16,901 bases of DNA from Holophagales bacterium (GTDB lineage Bacteria > Acidobacteriota > Holophagae > Holophagales > Holophagaceae). Positions 1 through 7,746 of the stretch are shown in pieces (position 1 is the stretch's first letter; every line of letters begins with the position of its first letter). The stretch spans positions 1-16,901 of the forward strand of contig JAITFL010000052.1 in assembly GCA_031281385.1 (NCBI GenBank). Direction: 5' to 3'. Under the pieces are notes generated by a model. That model was given only the letters and a program-made list of their open reading frames with translations, searched no databases and was not told where the DNA came from. The translations under genes and the position numbers were made by a program.

Positions 1-83
1 ATGCCTGACTTGCTGTACACAAAATCCCTCAGAGCCACAAATTCTTGGGGACTCATTTGCACGCTTGTTCCAGACCCTATCAT
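1..83 (-). CDS. cheR: CheR-type chemotaxis methyltransferase, N-terminal fragment (cut by window edge)
   Basis: Only the first 27 codons are in the window. They include SPQEFVALRDFVYSKSG, which matches the start of the CheR N-terminal helical domain (a pattern of the type xxEFxxLRxxIYxxSGI). CheR proteins use S-adenosylmethionine to methylate glutamates on chemoreceptors in the cytoplasm, setting adaptation. The ATG at 83 is preceded by AGGTGG-AGCA, an acceptable ribosome binding site; an in-frame ATG nine codons further in (just before SPQEF) is an alternative start. The catalytic domain lies outside the window, so fusion to other domains cannot be excluded. The family call rests on a short stretch. 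Confidence 0.6.
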   Translation of the reverse strand, partial: MIGSGTSVQMSPQEFVALRDFVYSKSG

Positions 84-129
84 TGCTCCACCTGTTCTCA
101 CGTTCTGTTGCTTGCCAAATTAAAATGTA

Positions 130-318
130 TCAAATCTGATTGCGACTTTCAAGCATAACTATTGCCTCCGGGAGGCAGCAATCTTGTCCGACATTGGCAT
201 AATTTTTGCCGTCACCAAGGTCATCCATGTTTTCCCCTGTTTTTCCCGCTGCAGTCGCCTTCTCTTTTTTGTATCGAAGGCTGTGCAAGCCCAGTCCAAT
301 GCCCATTGTCATAGTCAC
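130..318 (-). CDS. Possible small membrane-anchored protein upstream of cheR (doubtful)
   Basis: A 62-codon frame on the cheR strand, ending 46 nt before the cheR start. It opens with a short hydrophobic stretch (MTMTMGIGLGLHSLRY), then a basic cluster (KKEK) and a polar tail. That is the layout of a small single-pass protein with a positive cytoplasmic anchor. No Shine-Dalgarno precedes the GTG at 318 or the ATG at 312. In the same frame the hydrophobic segment extends upstream (DLFWFV) without a usable start codon, while an ATG at 335 lies in a frame offset by one across a run of six T. It could be a frameshifted gene, a mis-framed real gene, or chance. I recognise no family. Confidence 0.2.
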   Translation of the reverse strand: MTMTMGIGLGLHSLRYKKEKATAAGKTGENMDDLGDGKNYANVGQDCCLPEAIVMLESRNQI

Positions 319-410
319 AAACCAAAAAAGATCATTCCTCAGCCGACCACACAGTCCGCTGGCTGCCGAGTACCAATCTTAACTCATTTTGGACGGTTAT
401 TAGAAAAACA

Positions 411-429
411 ATTTGCACATGATGCAAAT
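411..429. promoter_or_regulatory. Perfect dyad ATTTGCA-N5-TGCAAAT, candidate operator
   Basis: Positions 411-417 (ATTTGCA) and 423-429 (TGCAAAT) are exact inverted repeats around a 5-nt spacer, the geometry of a homodimeric repressor or activator site. It sits about 170 bp upstream of the oxidoreductase start and upstream of the minus-strand genes, so it could serve either side. A terminator role is less likely because the stem is AT-rich, although ATTTTT follows it. Confidence 0.4.
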
Positions 430-508
430 ATTTTTGGATAAACAACCAACATCGGAATAATTATGCACGGAAAGCGGCCCGGCAATCTTTTTGTGTGACT
501 TGCTACAC

Positions 509-537
509 TTGCGTCGGGCCAAGCACTCCTTTATTCT
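509..537 (+). promoter_or_regulatory. Weak sigma70-like promoter candidate for the oxidoreductase operon
   Basis: TTGCGT (509-514) and TATTCT (532-537) are 17 bp apart, leaving a leader of roughly 60 nt to the ATG at 603. Both hexamers deviate from consensus, so this is the best visible candidate rather than a firm call. Confidence 0.25.
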
Positions 538-602
538 AATAATTGGCCCAGCGTAAAGTTCGGTTTGCTGGCCTCTCCCATAATCGTTCATCAGGAGCGC
601 CC

Positions 603-1991
603 ATGGCACAGACGAAGGAACGCCAAAAACCTTCCCTAATACAAGAGTACTGTAAAGGATGCGGCCGCTGCATCAGCGTATGCGCAAAAGGCTGCATCGC
701 TTTCACCAAAGAGATCAACCACTTGACCGGAATCGCCCCGGTCCTGCTTGACCTCGAAAAGTGCAACGCTTGCGGCCTTTGCATAGATGCGTGCCCCGAG
801 CCATACGGTCTTCTCGCGCTGGAGCCTGACGAAAGTTTCCAGCTTTATGGCCCGGCTAAGCTGCATGGCCAAGACCTTGGTGCGCCAAAGTCAGCTATGG
901 ACATAGCGGCCCAAAGAGTATCGCTGCCAAAAACCGAGCCGATGGTCATCAAGGGGAACTATGCTGCGGCCATAGGCGCAATGCTGGCTGGCTGCAGGCA
1001 CATGTATGGCTACCCGATAACGCCTTCATCGGAAGGTGCCGAACTGATGGCTAAGTTCCTGCCAAAACTCAAAGGCTGGTTTCTTCAGGCTGTCTCTGAA
1101 GTCGCAACAATAAACCACATGTATGGCACTGCAGGCGCCGGCCTGCCCACAATGACCTTCACGTCGAGCCCTGGCTTCTCCCTGATGCTGGAGGGCATAA
1201 GCTACATGATTGGAGCCGAACTGCCTGCGGTGATAATCAATGTCATGCGCGGAGGCCCCGGCCTTGGCAACATCGCGCCAGAGCAGGCAGACATCAAGCT
1301 CGCTTGCCGCGGCCTTGGGCACGGGAACACGCACGCAATATGCTTGGCCCCGAGCACGCCGCAGGAAGTGCTTGACGTAACGATGGACGCATTTGAACTG
1401 GCCCACAAGTACCGCAACCCCGTCATCGTGTTGGTGGACGGATATTTGGGGCAGATGACAGGAAAGGTCAATCTGCCGAGCCACCTCGAAAAACCTGGAG
1501 TCCCAGGCTGGGCGGTGTACGGCGACGGTGCCCACCGGCAAAACTTGATTAGTTCAATTGACCTTGCCGAAGCAGATCTTGAAAAGCGCAACGAAAGGCT
1601 TTGCGCCAAATACGATTCGATGAAAGCAGAGGCAAAAGCAGAAAGCTTTATGGCCGATGATGCTGAAGTGCTGCTCGTAGCCTGCAACACTCCAGCGCGC
1701 ATTTCAAAAGGCGCCGTGCAGGATTTGAGGGATGCAGGCATAAAGGCGGGTCTGTTCCGTCCGATCACCCTGTGGCCCTTCCCCGTTGAAAAGATCAAGG
1801 GCATCCTGCCACACGTGAAATCGCTCGTGCTGGTAGAAGCGAGCGCGGGCCAGCTTGAAAATGAGCTCCGCCTCGAACTCAGCTTGGCCGGCATCGAAAA
1901 GCTTCCTACAGTCAGCCACGTCAGGCGCATGGGCGGGATGCTGCCGCAGCAGGCAGATGTTGTGGCCCACGTCAAATCAATCGCCAAATAA
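603..1991 (+). CDS. 2-oxoacid:ferredoxin oxidoreductase, ferredoxin-alpha fusion subunit (Kor/Vor type)
   Basis: 462 residues. Residues 10-70 form a bicluster ferredoxin domain with two CxxCxxCxxxC sets (C17/C20/C23/C27 and C54/C57/C60/C64), carrying two [4Fe-4S] clusters. From about residue 115 the alpha (POR N-terminal) fold follows, with GYPITPSSEGAE (136-147), TSSPGFSLMLEGISY (187-201) and RGGPGLG, typical of KorA/VorB subunits. With the beta-gamma chain encoded next it would oxidatively decarboxylate a 2-oxoacid to an acyl-CoA plus CO2, passing electrons through its clusters to ferredoxin in the cytoplasm. The substrate (2-oxoglutarate or a branched-chain 2-oxoacid) cannot be fixed from sequence. 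The ATG at 603 is chosen because AGGAG (593-597) lies 5 nt upstream. The next gene begins 12 nt after the stop. Confidence 0.9.
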   Translation: MAQTKERQKPSLIQEYCKGCGRCISVCAKGCIAFTKEINHLTGIAPVLLDLEKCNACGLCIDACPEPYGLLALEPDESFQLYGPAKLHGQDLGAPKSAMDIAAQRVSLPKTEPMVIKGNYAAAIGAMLAGCRHMYGYPITPSSEGAELMAKFLPKLKGWFLQAVSEVATINHMYGTAGAGLPTMTFTSSPGFSLMLEGISYMIGAELPAVIINVMRGGPGLGNIAPEQADIKLACRGLGHGNTHAICLAPSTPQEVLDVTMDAFELAHKYRNPVIVLVDGYLGQMTGKVNLPSHLEKPGVPGWAVYGDGAHRQNLISSIDLAEADLEKRNERLCAKYDSMKAEAKAESFMADDAEVLLVACNTPARISKGAVQDLRDAGIKAGLFRPITLWPFPVEKIKGILPHVKSLVLVEASAGQLENELRLELSLAGIEKLPTVSHVRRMGGMLPQQADVVAHVKSIAK

Positions 1992-2003
1992 GGAGCGCCA
2001 AAT

Positions 2004-3440
2004 ATGTCACAAGCTTTTTACAGCAAATTTGAACGCCACTCAAACGGCGAGGGGCTCAAGGGCAACGCCACGCATTACTGCCCGGGGTGCGGCCACGGCA
2101 TAGTTCACAAATTTTTGGCAGAAGCCATTTCAGAACTGGGCATCAAGGACGACACGGTGCTTGTAAGCCCGGTTGGCTGTTCTGTTTTTGCCTACTATTA
2201 TCTTGATGTCGGCAACACGCAGGCGGCCCATGGGCGCGCTGCGGCGGTCGCTATAGGACACAAATTGGCGAACCCTGACACAACTGTGATAGCCTACCAA
2301 GGCGACGGAGACCTTGCCTCCATTGGGCTGGCCGAGACCGTGGCCGCAGCCCAGCTCGGCACGCCGATCACGATCATTTTTATCAACAATGCCATTTACG
2401 GGATGACCGGAGGCCAGATGGCCCCCACCACCCTTATGGGACAGCCGACCTCGACAAGCCCCGACGGCAGAAAGCAAATCAACGGACAACCGATAAAGAT
2501 GGCCGAGCAGATCGCGCTCTTGGACGGAGCCATCTATGTCGAGAGAGTGGCGCTTTTCAGCCCCGCCGAAAGAACCAGGGCCAAAAAAGCCATCAAGAAG
2601 GCTATCCAGCTTCAGAAAGAGGGGCGCGGCTACACCTTCGTTGAAGTGCTCGCCGAATGCCCTACGCACCTAAAAATGGATTCTACGGAATCCGAAAAAT
2701 GGGTCAAACAAAACATGGTGCCAGTGTTCCCGCTTGGAGTAAAGAAAGACTTGGCCCCTGATCCTTGGTGGAAAATTGAGCCGCCAATATTCGACGGAAA
2801 TAAATTTGTCGAGATCATAGGCGGAACAACTGACAAAACAGAAAGGCACTGCAAAGGGTTCCCGAGCCACCTGCACCCATCCGACATCTCCCTTAAACTT
2901 GCCGGGTCTGGCGGCGATGGCGCCCAGACTGCAGCAATTCTGATAGCAACGGCTGGCATCAACGAAGGCTTTGATGGGACTCACATCCCCGCCTATGGGC
3001 CAGAGAGCAGGGGCGGCACATCTTACGCAGACGTTCACATCGCCAAGGACGAAGTGCTGAACCCGGCTAGCCCGACCCCCCACATACTCATAGCCTACAA
3101 TGCGCCGAGCCTCACAAAGTTCGGCCCAACAGTCGCCAAGGGTGGCTTCGTCATTTTTGATTCATCCATGGCCAACGAAATAGCTCCGCCCGCCGAAGGT
3201 GTCAAAGTCATCGGCGTGCCTTTCGCGGAGATAGCCGCCAGCCTTGGCAAGATGGTCGTCAAAAATATCGTCAGCCTCGGTGTCTTGGCTGCGGCCACCG
3301 ACATATTCCCCAGGGAAACATTCCTTGACGCGGTGAAGCAAGCCCTGAAAGACAAAGCGAAGCTGATCCCGCTCAACGAGCAGGCTTTTGACCTCGGCTT
3401 CAAGGCCGCCAAAGAATGTATGAAGGCAAAGGGATATTGA
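2004..3440 (+). CDS. 2-oxoacid:ferredoxin oxidoreductase, beta-gamma fusion subunit
   Basis: 478 residues in two parts. Residues 1-265 are the beta (thiamine pyrophosphate-binding) domain: HYCPGCGHG with C26 and C29, SPVGCS with C59, and AECPTH with C219 are the likely [4Fe-4S] ligands. GDGD (100-103) with NN (128-129) is the TPP/Mg2+ motif, followed by YGMTGGQMAPTT. Residues 295-478 are a gamma domain with GSGGDGAQ and YGPESRGGTSYADV, where the family usually shows a GxGGQG loop; the D for Q change is a small oddity. Gamma is more often separate or fused to alpha, so beta-gamma is a less common arrangement. The ribosome site AGGAG (1991-1995), 8 nt upstream, overlaps the last base of the upstream stop codon, suggesting coupled translation and equal stoichiometry. 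A strong hairpin terminator follows. Confidence 0.9.
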   Translation: MSQAFYSKFERHSNGEGLKGNATHYCPGCGHGIVHKFLAEAISELGIKDDTVLVSPVGCSVFAYYYLDVGNTQAAHGRAAAVAIGHKLANPDTTVIAYQGDGDLASIGLAETVAAAQLGTPITIIFINNAIYGMTGGQMAPTTLMGQPTSTSPDGRKQINGQPIKMAEQIALLDGAIYVERVALFSPAERTRAKKAIKKAIQLQKEGRGYTFVEVLAECPTHLKMDSTESEKWVKQNMVPVFPLGVKKDLAPDPWWKIEPPIFDGNKFVEIIGGTTDKTERHCKGFPSHLHPSDISLKLAGSGGDGAQTAAILIATAGINEGFDGTHIPAYGPESRGGTSYADVHIAKDEVLNPASPTPHILIAYNAPSLTKFGPTVAKGGFVIFDSSMANEIAPPAEGVKVIGVPFAEIAASLGKMVVKNIVSLGVLAAATDIFPRETFLDAVKQALKDKAKLIPLNEQAFDLGFKAAKECMKAKGY

Positions 3441-3452
3441 CCGCGCGGCGCC

Positions 3453-3487
3453 AAAAGAGAGGGCCGGCATCGCCGGCCCTCTCTTTA
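3453..3487. terminator. Bidirectional rho-independent terminator between convergent genes
   Basis: A perfect 15-bp stem, AAAGAGAGGGCCGGC (3454-3468) with its complement at 3472-3486, closes a 3-nt loop. It lies between the plus-strand oxidoreductase (stop 3440) and the minus-strand diguanylate cyclase (stop 3499). A/T runs at both stem ends give a T-tract in each direction. Confidence 0.9.
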
Positions 3488-3498
3488 TTGTCATCTAT

Positions 3499-4563
3499 TC
3501 ATTCGGTGAGTGAATCTGCCAAGACCACCCTATTTCGCCCAATTTTTTTGGCGGCATAAAGTGCTTTGTCCGCTCTCTTGAGCAAATCGTCTAGCGTCTC
3601 TTGGGAATGGACATCTGGCTCTACCTTTGTGGCACTGCAGCTAACCCCAAGGCTTGCGGTGATTTGGATTTCAATGCCATCAAAGTAGGGTTTCTTCTCT
3701 TGAATATAGTCCTTTATCCTGTGGGCCACCACTTCCGCGTCAGCCATTTCCGTTTGTGGCAGCAACACGACAAATTCCTCTCCACCATATCTGCACGGAT
3801 GGTCTGTTTCCCTAATGGCCCTTCGCATTTGTTCAGCTACGGCTTGAATAACCATGTCTCCGACAGCGTGGCCATATGTATCGTTTATAGATTTGAAATG
3901 GTCAATATCCAACATGATAATGGAAATCACCGTATTGTAGCGCTTTGCCCTACTAAATTCGGCCTTTGCCATATGAAAAAAATGGCGCCTATTTGGCAGG
4001 CCACTCAACGCATCTGTGGTGGCCAGCAACCTGAACCTTTTTTCGCTCTCCATAAGTTTTTTTCTTGTTTCGCTGAGCTGTTCTACCATGGAGTTGAAGC
4101 TTGTGGAAAAGTCGCCAAGAAAACGCACCTTTCTGGTGAAGTCGCCTTCTGCTATCATCTTGGTCTGCCAAATCATGTGCTTTAAATTCGCCTGAAATGT
4201 TTTCAAGAGGCCGGCCAAATAACCCTTCATTTGCAACTTTTGGGACAAATCTCCGTTGGCCAGCGAAAGCAAAAATGTGCGAAGATTTATAAAGTCTTCG
4301 CATAATTTGGCATATTTTTTATCGTTAGAAAACACCCCCATGAAACCTTCGGGAGGCTGCTCAAGTTGCATCAGATCATGCAAAGGCTTGGTTATTGGCT
4401 CAAGAATAGATGTTCCATCGACAATGGACGAGCATTCGACTAATAATTGCTGCATGATCACTGGCACTTCTTTGCAGTCGCCATTGCACACAGCCGCTTT
4501 TAATTTATCAATGCTTGCAAGCAAGGACTCCTTGTCGCTACCAATGGGCAATTGCGCTTCCAT
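3499..4563 (-). CDS. Soluble diguanylate cyclase (GGDEF) with HAMP-like N-terminal module
   Basis: 354 residues, no membrane segment. The C-terminal GGDEF domain (about 180-350) starts at TTDALSGLPNRRHF, has LDIDHFKSINDTYGH with metal-site D219, and the active loop RYGGEEF (G260-F264), so it should convert two GTP to cyclic di-GMP. RETD (251-254), five residues before GGEEF, fits the RxxD inhibitory site for product feedback. Residues 95-170 (GDLSQKLQMKGYLAGLLKTF, then IAEGDFTRKVRFLGDFS) resemble the HAMP-like linker of many soluble cyclases; residues 1-95 are unassigned. The ATG at 4563 starts 2 nt after the V4R stop and has no clear Shine-Dalgarno, so translation is probably coupled. The V4R protein is the likely input partner. 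Confidence 0.9.
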   Translation of the reverse strand: MEAQLPIGSDKESLLASIDKLKAAVCNGDCKEVPVIMQQLLVECSSIVDGTSILEPITKPLHDLMQLEQPPEGFMGVFSNDKKYAKLCEDFINLRTFLLSLANGDLSQKLQMKGYLAGLLKTFQANLKHMIWQTKMIAEGDFTRKVRFLGDFSTSFNSMVEQLSETRKKLMESEKRFRLLATTDALSGLPNRRHFFHMAKAEFSRAKRYNTVISIIMLDIDHFKSINDTYGHAVGDMVIQAVAEQMRRAIRETDHPCRYGGEEFVVLLPQTEMADAEVVAHRIKDYIQEKKPYFDGIEIQITASLGVSCSATKVEPDVHSQETLDDLLKRADKALYAAKKIGRNRVVLADSLTE

Positions 4564-4565
4564 AT

Positions 4566-5084
4566 CTATTTGGCTAACTTGGCTTCAAACCTGCAAGTCC
4601 TTTCGCCAGTACACCAACAATCAACTTCTTTAACGCTGAATGCCCTGCCAGTAAACGCTTCAAAGATTCCTGCGATAAAGCCTTCATCGTAGGTGCAAAT
4701 TTCGTAGCCGAGCTCTGGAAGTCCCGAACAGTCCAAGTCTTCAGAAACCGTGAGCACAAAGGTACCCTTATCGAAATCAGATTCTTCTATCCGCAGCACC
4801 CCTATCCCCAAAGAAAGCATGGATTGTTCAAGGATTTTGGCCAATTGGTCAAAATCTTTGACATCGCCGATCACATGTTTGAAAAAGTGTTCGCCCGCCA
4901 GTTTCCCGCCTTCAAAAAAAATCTGGTCGGTCATGTCCGGCCCAAAGTGCTTTTCCAAAACCTCCCTGAATGTACCTTGCATTAGTCGGTACACCTCAAG
5001 CCTTGTGTTTGGCCCAAGATTAGGCCGGCCGATGCCGATGTCGCCCAAGAGATCCCACGAAAATTTGTACTTGAGGTCTGTCAT
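4566..5084 (-). CDS. V4R-domain small-molecule sensor protein
   Basis: 172 residues from the ATG at 5084, preceded by AGGTG with 6-nt spacing; a GTG at 5093 lies inside that ribosome site and is a poorer start. The C-terminal half carries the V4R (4-vinyl reductase) signature: GYEICTYDEGFIAGIFEAFTG, then VDCWCTGERTCRFEA with C156, C158 and C164. V4R domains bind small hydrophobic or metal ligands and regulate partners in other proteins (XylR/DmpR-type activators, bacteriochlorophyll enzymes). The N-terminal part (LYKxF...EVYRLMQGTFREVLE) looks like the usual helical lead-in. There is no membrane segment. Being encoded immediately before a GGDEF cyclase suggests it senses a ligand and controls c-di-GMP synthesis. 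The ligand is unknown. A TAAAAT -10-like box lies about 35 bp upstream without a good -35. Confidence 0.75.
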   Translation of the reverse strand: MTDLKYKFSWDLLGDIGIGRPNLGPNTRLEVYRLMQGTFREVLEKHFGPDMTDQIFFEGGKLAGEHFFKHVIGDVKDFDQLAKILEQSMLSLGIGVLRIEESDFDKGTFVLTVSEDLDCSGLPELGYEICTYDEGFIAGIFEAFTGRAFSVKEVDCWCTGERTCRFEAKLAK

Positions 5085-5232
5085 CGTCTGCACCTAGCTC
5101 ATTTCAAAAGAACAATTTTACCACTTTTCCTGGCACCAAAAAGAGCCGAGCGGATGAAAAACTGGACAAATGAGAAAAGGTTGGTCATTCTTGGATTTTT
5201 TAAGCCAATTTGTACACTGCCCCCACACACCC

Positions 5233-7023
5233 CTATTTTTGCGTTTGCTCGAACTGCAGTTTCACCAAGTTGGCGTAGGTGCCATTTCTTTGCAGCAGAT
5301 CGGCGTGGCTGCCCCTCTCTACAATTTTCCCATGCTCCATGACCCATATTTCGTCTGCGTCTTGGATCGTTGACAAGCGATGCGCGATAGTGAACGTCGT
5401 CAGGTGCCGGCTCACTCGCGCAAACACATCCTGGATGGACTGCTCCGTCTCGCTGTCTATGTTGGCCGTGGCCTCGTCCAAGAGCAGTATGGATGGGCTT
5501 CCGTACAGCATCCTAGCGAAGGCCAGTAATTGGCGCTCACCGGCGGACAGCCGCTGGCCCCTCTCCCCCACTTGGGTTTCTAGGCCCTTGGGCAGTTTCT
5601 CGATGATTGGGACAAGCTGGCTCTGCTCTAAGGCGGATGCCAAACGCCTTGCGTCTTTGGGCCGCCCCAGCAGGATATTTTCTTCGAGCGTGCCGCTGAA
5701 GATGAACACGTCCTGAAGCACCAGTCCGAAAAGCCCCCTGTATTTTGCAACGTCCAGTTCTCTGATGTCGGTTCCGTCCAACGTGACCAAGCCATCTGAG
5801 GGGTCATAGAAGCGCATCAATATATTGATCAGCGTGCTTTTGCCAGCGCCAGTGTGTCCTACGACAGCTATTCTTCTCCCCTTGGGGATCGAACCTTGGA
5901 GCGCACTGAGCACTCGCCGCCCCCCAGGCTCGTAGGCGAATGAGACCCCCTCGAATTGGATTCCCTTTTCAAAAAAAGGCATCTTGGCGCTGGGCATTTC
6001 TGGAATCTCGTCATCGTTGTCCAGCAGCCAGAAAATCCTCTCGCTGGATGCCATCGCAGTCTGCATGACGTTGTATCGCTCGGCCAGTTCTCTTATTGGC
6101 CTGAAAAACCTGCCTGATTGCTGCACAAACGCCAGCAGCAGACCCAACGTCACAGTCCCCATTTCGACCTTGTATCCAGCATAAAAGATGATCGCGGCGA
6201 GCGTTAGAGAAGTAAGCAACTCGACTACGGGGAAAAAGACTGAATAGGCCAGCACGGATCTGAGGAAAGCGTCCAAATAGCTCCGATTGAGGCCACCGAA
6301 GGACGCCTTGCTTGAAGCCTCGTTGGAGTTTAGCTGCACCAAACTCATGTTCGAAAGTCTCTCTTGGAGGTACGCCTGGATGGCCGCATACCGCCCCTGG
6401 GTCTCGCGGAACGCCTCGCCAGCCTTTCGCCTAAATACGTCCGTAGCCAAGACAAGAAACGGCAGTATGACGAGTGCTATCGTAGCCATTCCGGGATGAA
6501 GGGCGTACATCCACGCCACAATCGCCACCAGCGAAAGGGCATCTCCCACTATTGCCACAAAGCCAGAGCTAAACATTTCGTTCAAATTCTGAACATCGGT
6601 CGTCACCCTGGTCATCAAGCGGCCCACCGGATTATGCTGAAAGAACGAGGTCGAGCGGCGCATCAAGTGTTCAAAAAGTTCCAGCCTCAGATCCAGCATC
6701 GCTTTCTGGCCGATCCAACCAAGCAGCGCAGACCTAGAAAGCTGCACGGCGAATGAAAAAAATACGGTGGCGATGAACGCCCCCAGCAATGGGGCGGCCC
6801 CCTTCAGACTGCCTTCCGCCAAATGGTGGTCTATCATCCTCCTGATGAATTCGGAGGGCATCACTTCAAGCGCCGCGCCGCACCCCATCAAAAGCAACAG
6901 GGACAGCAGGTGCCACCGATATGGCTTCAAGTATTTGAGCAGCCTCAGGATCAATACATGGCGCAGCGGCTTCTGGTCAACTTGGTCGCTTTGAAAAAAA
7001 GAGGAATTCCCCGAAATTGGCAT
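5233..7023 (-). CDS. ABC exporter half-transporter (MsbA/LmrA/MdlB type)
   Basis: 596 residues: a transmembrane domain (about 25-320, six predicted helices) fused to a nucleotide-binding domain (350-596). Motifs are intact: Walker A GHTGAGKST (389-397), Q-loop Q437, signature LSAGE (492-496), Walker B SILLLDE with D516/E517, and switch H548 (AHRLS). All catalytic residues are present, so a homodimer would be active; no second half-transporter is adjacent, though a heterodimeric partner elsewhere is possible. It probably exports a lipid, drug or peptide across the inner membrane; the substrate cannot be read from sequence. The start at 7023 has only a weak GGA ribosome site. The gene is divergent from the NYN gene across about 105 bp, with a TATAAT on its strand at 7079-7074. 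Confidence 0.9.
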   Translation of the reverse strand: MPISGNSSFFQSDQVDQKPLRHVLILRLLKYLKPYRWHLLSLLLLMGCGAALEVMPSEFIRRMIDHHLAEGSLKGAAPLLGAFIATVFFSFAVQLSRSALLGWIGQKAMLDLRLELFEHLMRRSTSFFQHNPVGRLMTRVTTDVQNLNEMFSSGFVAIVGDALSLVAIVAWMYALHPGMATIALVILPFLVLATDVFRRKAGEAFRETQGRYAAIQAYLQERLSNMSLVQLNSNEASSKASFGGLNRSYLDAFLRSVLAYSVFFPVVELLTSLTLAAIIFYAGYKVEMGTVTLGLLLAFVQQSGRFFRPIRELAERYNVMQTAMASSERIFWLLDNDDEIPEMPSAKMPFFEKGIQFEGVSFAYEPGGRRVLSALQGSIPKGRRIAVVGHTGAGKSTLINILMRFYDPSDGLVTLDGTDIRELDVAKYRGLFGLVLQDVFIFSGTLEENILLGRPKDARRLASALEQSQLVPIIEKLPKGLETQVGERGQRLSAGERQLLAFARMLYGSPSILLLDEATANIDSETEQSIQDVFARVSRHLTTFTIAHRLSTIQDADEIWVMEHGKIVERGSHADLLQRNGTYANLVKLQFEQTQK

Positions 7024-7050
7024 ATACTGTTATTCCAGTGCCACGCTGGA

Positions 7051-7081
7051 TTGAAACTCGAAAGCATGGCATGATTATATT
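7051..7081. promoter_or_regulatory. Divergent promoter region with overlapping opposed -10 boxes
   Basis: On the plus strand TTGAAA (7051-7056) and TATATT (7076-7081) face the NYN gene, with a long 19-bp spacer. On the minus strand a perfect TATAAT (7079-7074) faces the ABC gene, without a recognisable -35. The two -10 boxes share the same bases (ATTATATT, 7074-7081), so polymerase binding for the two directions should be mutually exclusive. Confidence 0.4.
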
Positions 7082-7128
7082 CTATATGCAGGCGACCCCA
7101 TTGAGCTGTTTTTTCGAGAAAGGCAAAA

Positions 7129-7659
7129 ATGACGAAGTGCGCTGTATTTATTGACGGGAATAATGTTTTTCATTCTGCGCGGCAGCTGGGCTTTGAAGTG
7201 GATTACTCGAAGATGCTAGAAATGTTGAGGGGCAGAGACCGAGTGCTGCTCCGCGCGTTTTTCTATACCGGCGTGGACGAAAGCGCAGACCGCCAGCGCG
7301 GCTTCCTCCATTGGATGAGGCGCAATGGTTTCAGGGTGGTGCAAAAGCAAGTCAAGCTAGACCGCGACGGGATCCGCCGGGCGCACCTAGAAGTTGAGAT
7401 AGCGACAGACATGATGGCCTTTTCGGACAAGGTTGACACCATCATCTTGGTGTCAGGGGACGAAGACTTTGCATACCCGCTATCGGTACTGGCGCAACGC
7501 GGGCTAAGAATAGAAGTCGCCGGGTTCAGGAGCGCCATGTCCAGCAAAGTACTGGACTGCGCCGATCACCACATAGACCTAGACTCCATGCTGGATAAAT
7601 TTAGAAAAGACAGCCCCTATGATGACGAAGACCCAGACGATTTCCGAGAAAGGCTGTGA
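7129..7659 (+). CDS. NYN/LabA-type (PIN-like) domain protein, putative ribonuclease
   Basis: 176 residues, essentially one NYN domain. The start FIDGNNVFHSA carries the first acidic residue (D9) followed by NN. HLEVEIATDMM (D94) and LVSGDEDFAYPL (D111, D113) supply the remaining acidic cluster that coordinates metal in this PIN-like fold. Family members are RNases or RNA-processing factors, and LabA-type proteins affect transcription in cyanobacteria; the target here is unknown. AAAGG lies 5 nt before the ATG. The C-terminal tail is acidic (DDEDPDDF). It lies 87 nt before the M28 peptidase gene and may or may not share its transcript. Confidence 0.8.
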   Translation: MTKCAVFIDGNNVFHSARQLGFEVDYSKMLEMLRGRDRVLLRAFFYTGVDESADRQRGFLHWMRRNGFRVVQKQVKLDRDGIRRAHLEVEIATDMMAFSDKVDTIILVSGDEDFAYPLSVLAQRGLRIEVAGFRSAMSSKVLDCADHHIDLDSMLDKFRKDSPYDDEDPDDFRERL

Positions 7660-7746
7660 CAACTTGCCGGATAGGAGCCAAAGGGCGCAGGTTCAAAAAA
7701 AATCACAATGGCAGTTTTCATTTAGCATTAAATCCCAGAGGCGTCC

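Larger units (their letters stand above)
319..602. other. Non-coding region upstream of the oxidoreductase operon
   Basis: About 280 bp between the doubtful small frame on the minus strand and the oxidoreductase start at 603. It is AT-richer than its flanks. I see no credible gene; open frames here lack ribosome sites and recognisable protein. It contains a perfect dyad (411-429) and a weak promoter-like pair (509-537). A TTG at 543 is in frame with the oxidoreductase but has no ribosome site and adds 20 residues of unlike sequence, so it is not taken as the start. Confidence 0.5.

Noticed and set aside
164..177. GCCTCC/GGAGGC palindrome as a terminator for a minus-strand gene
   Set aside because: The loop is about one nucleotide and no T-tract follows on either strand.
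543..602. Upstream TTG start giving a 20-residue longer oxidoreductase alpha chain
   Set aside because: There is no ribosome site before the TTG, the added residues are not family-like, and AGGAG precedes the ATG at 603.
1202..1987. Long open frames antisense to the oxidoreductase, M28 and TPR genes
   Set aside because: They are by-products of codon bias in the real genes; their products are low-complexity and have no ribosome sites.
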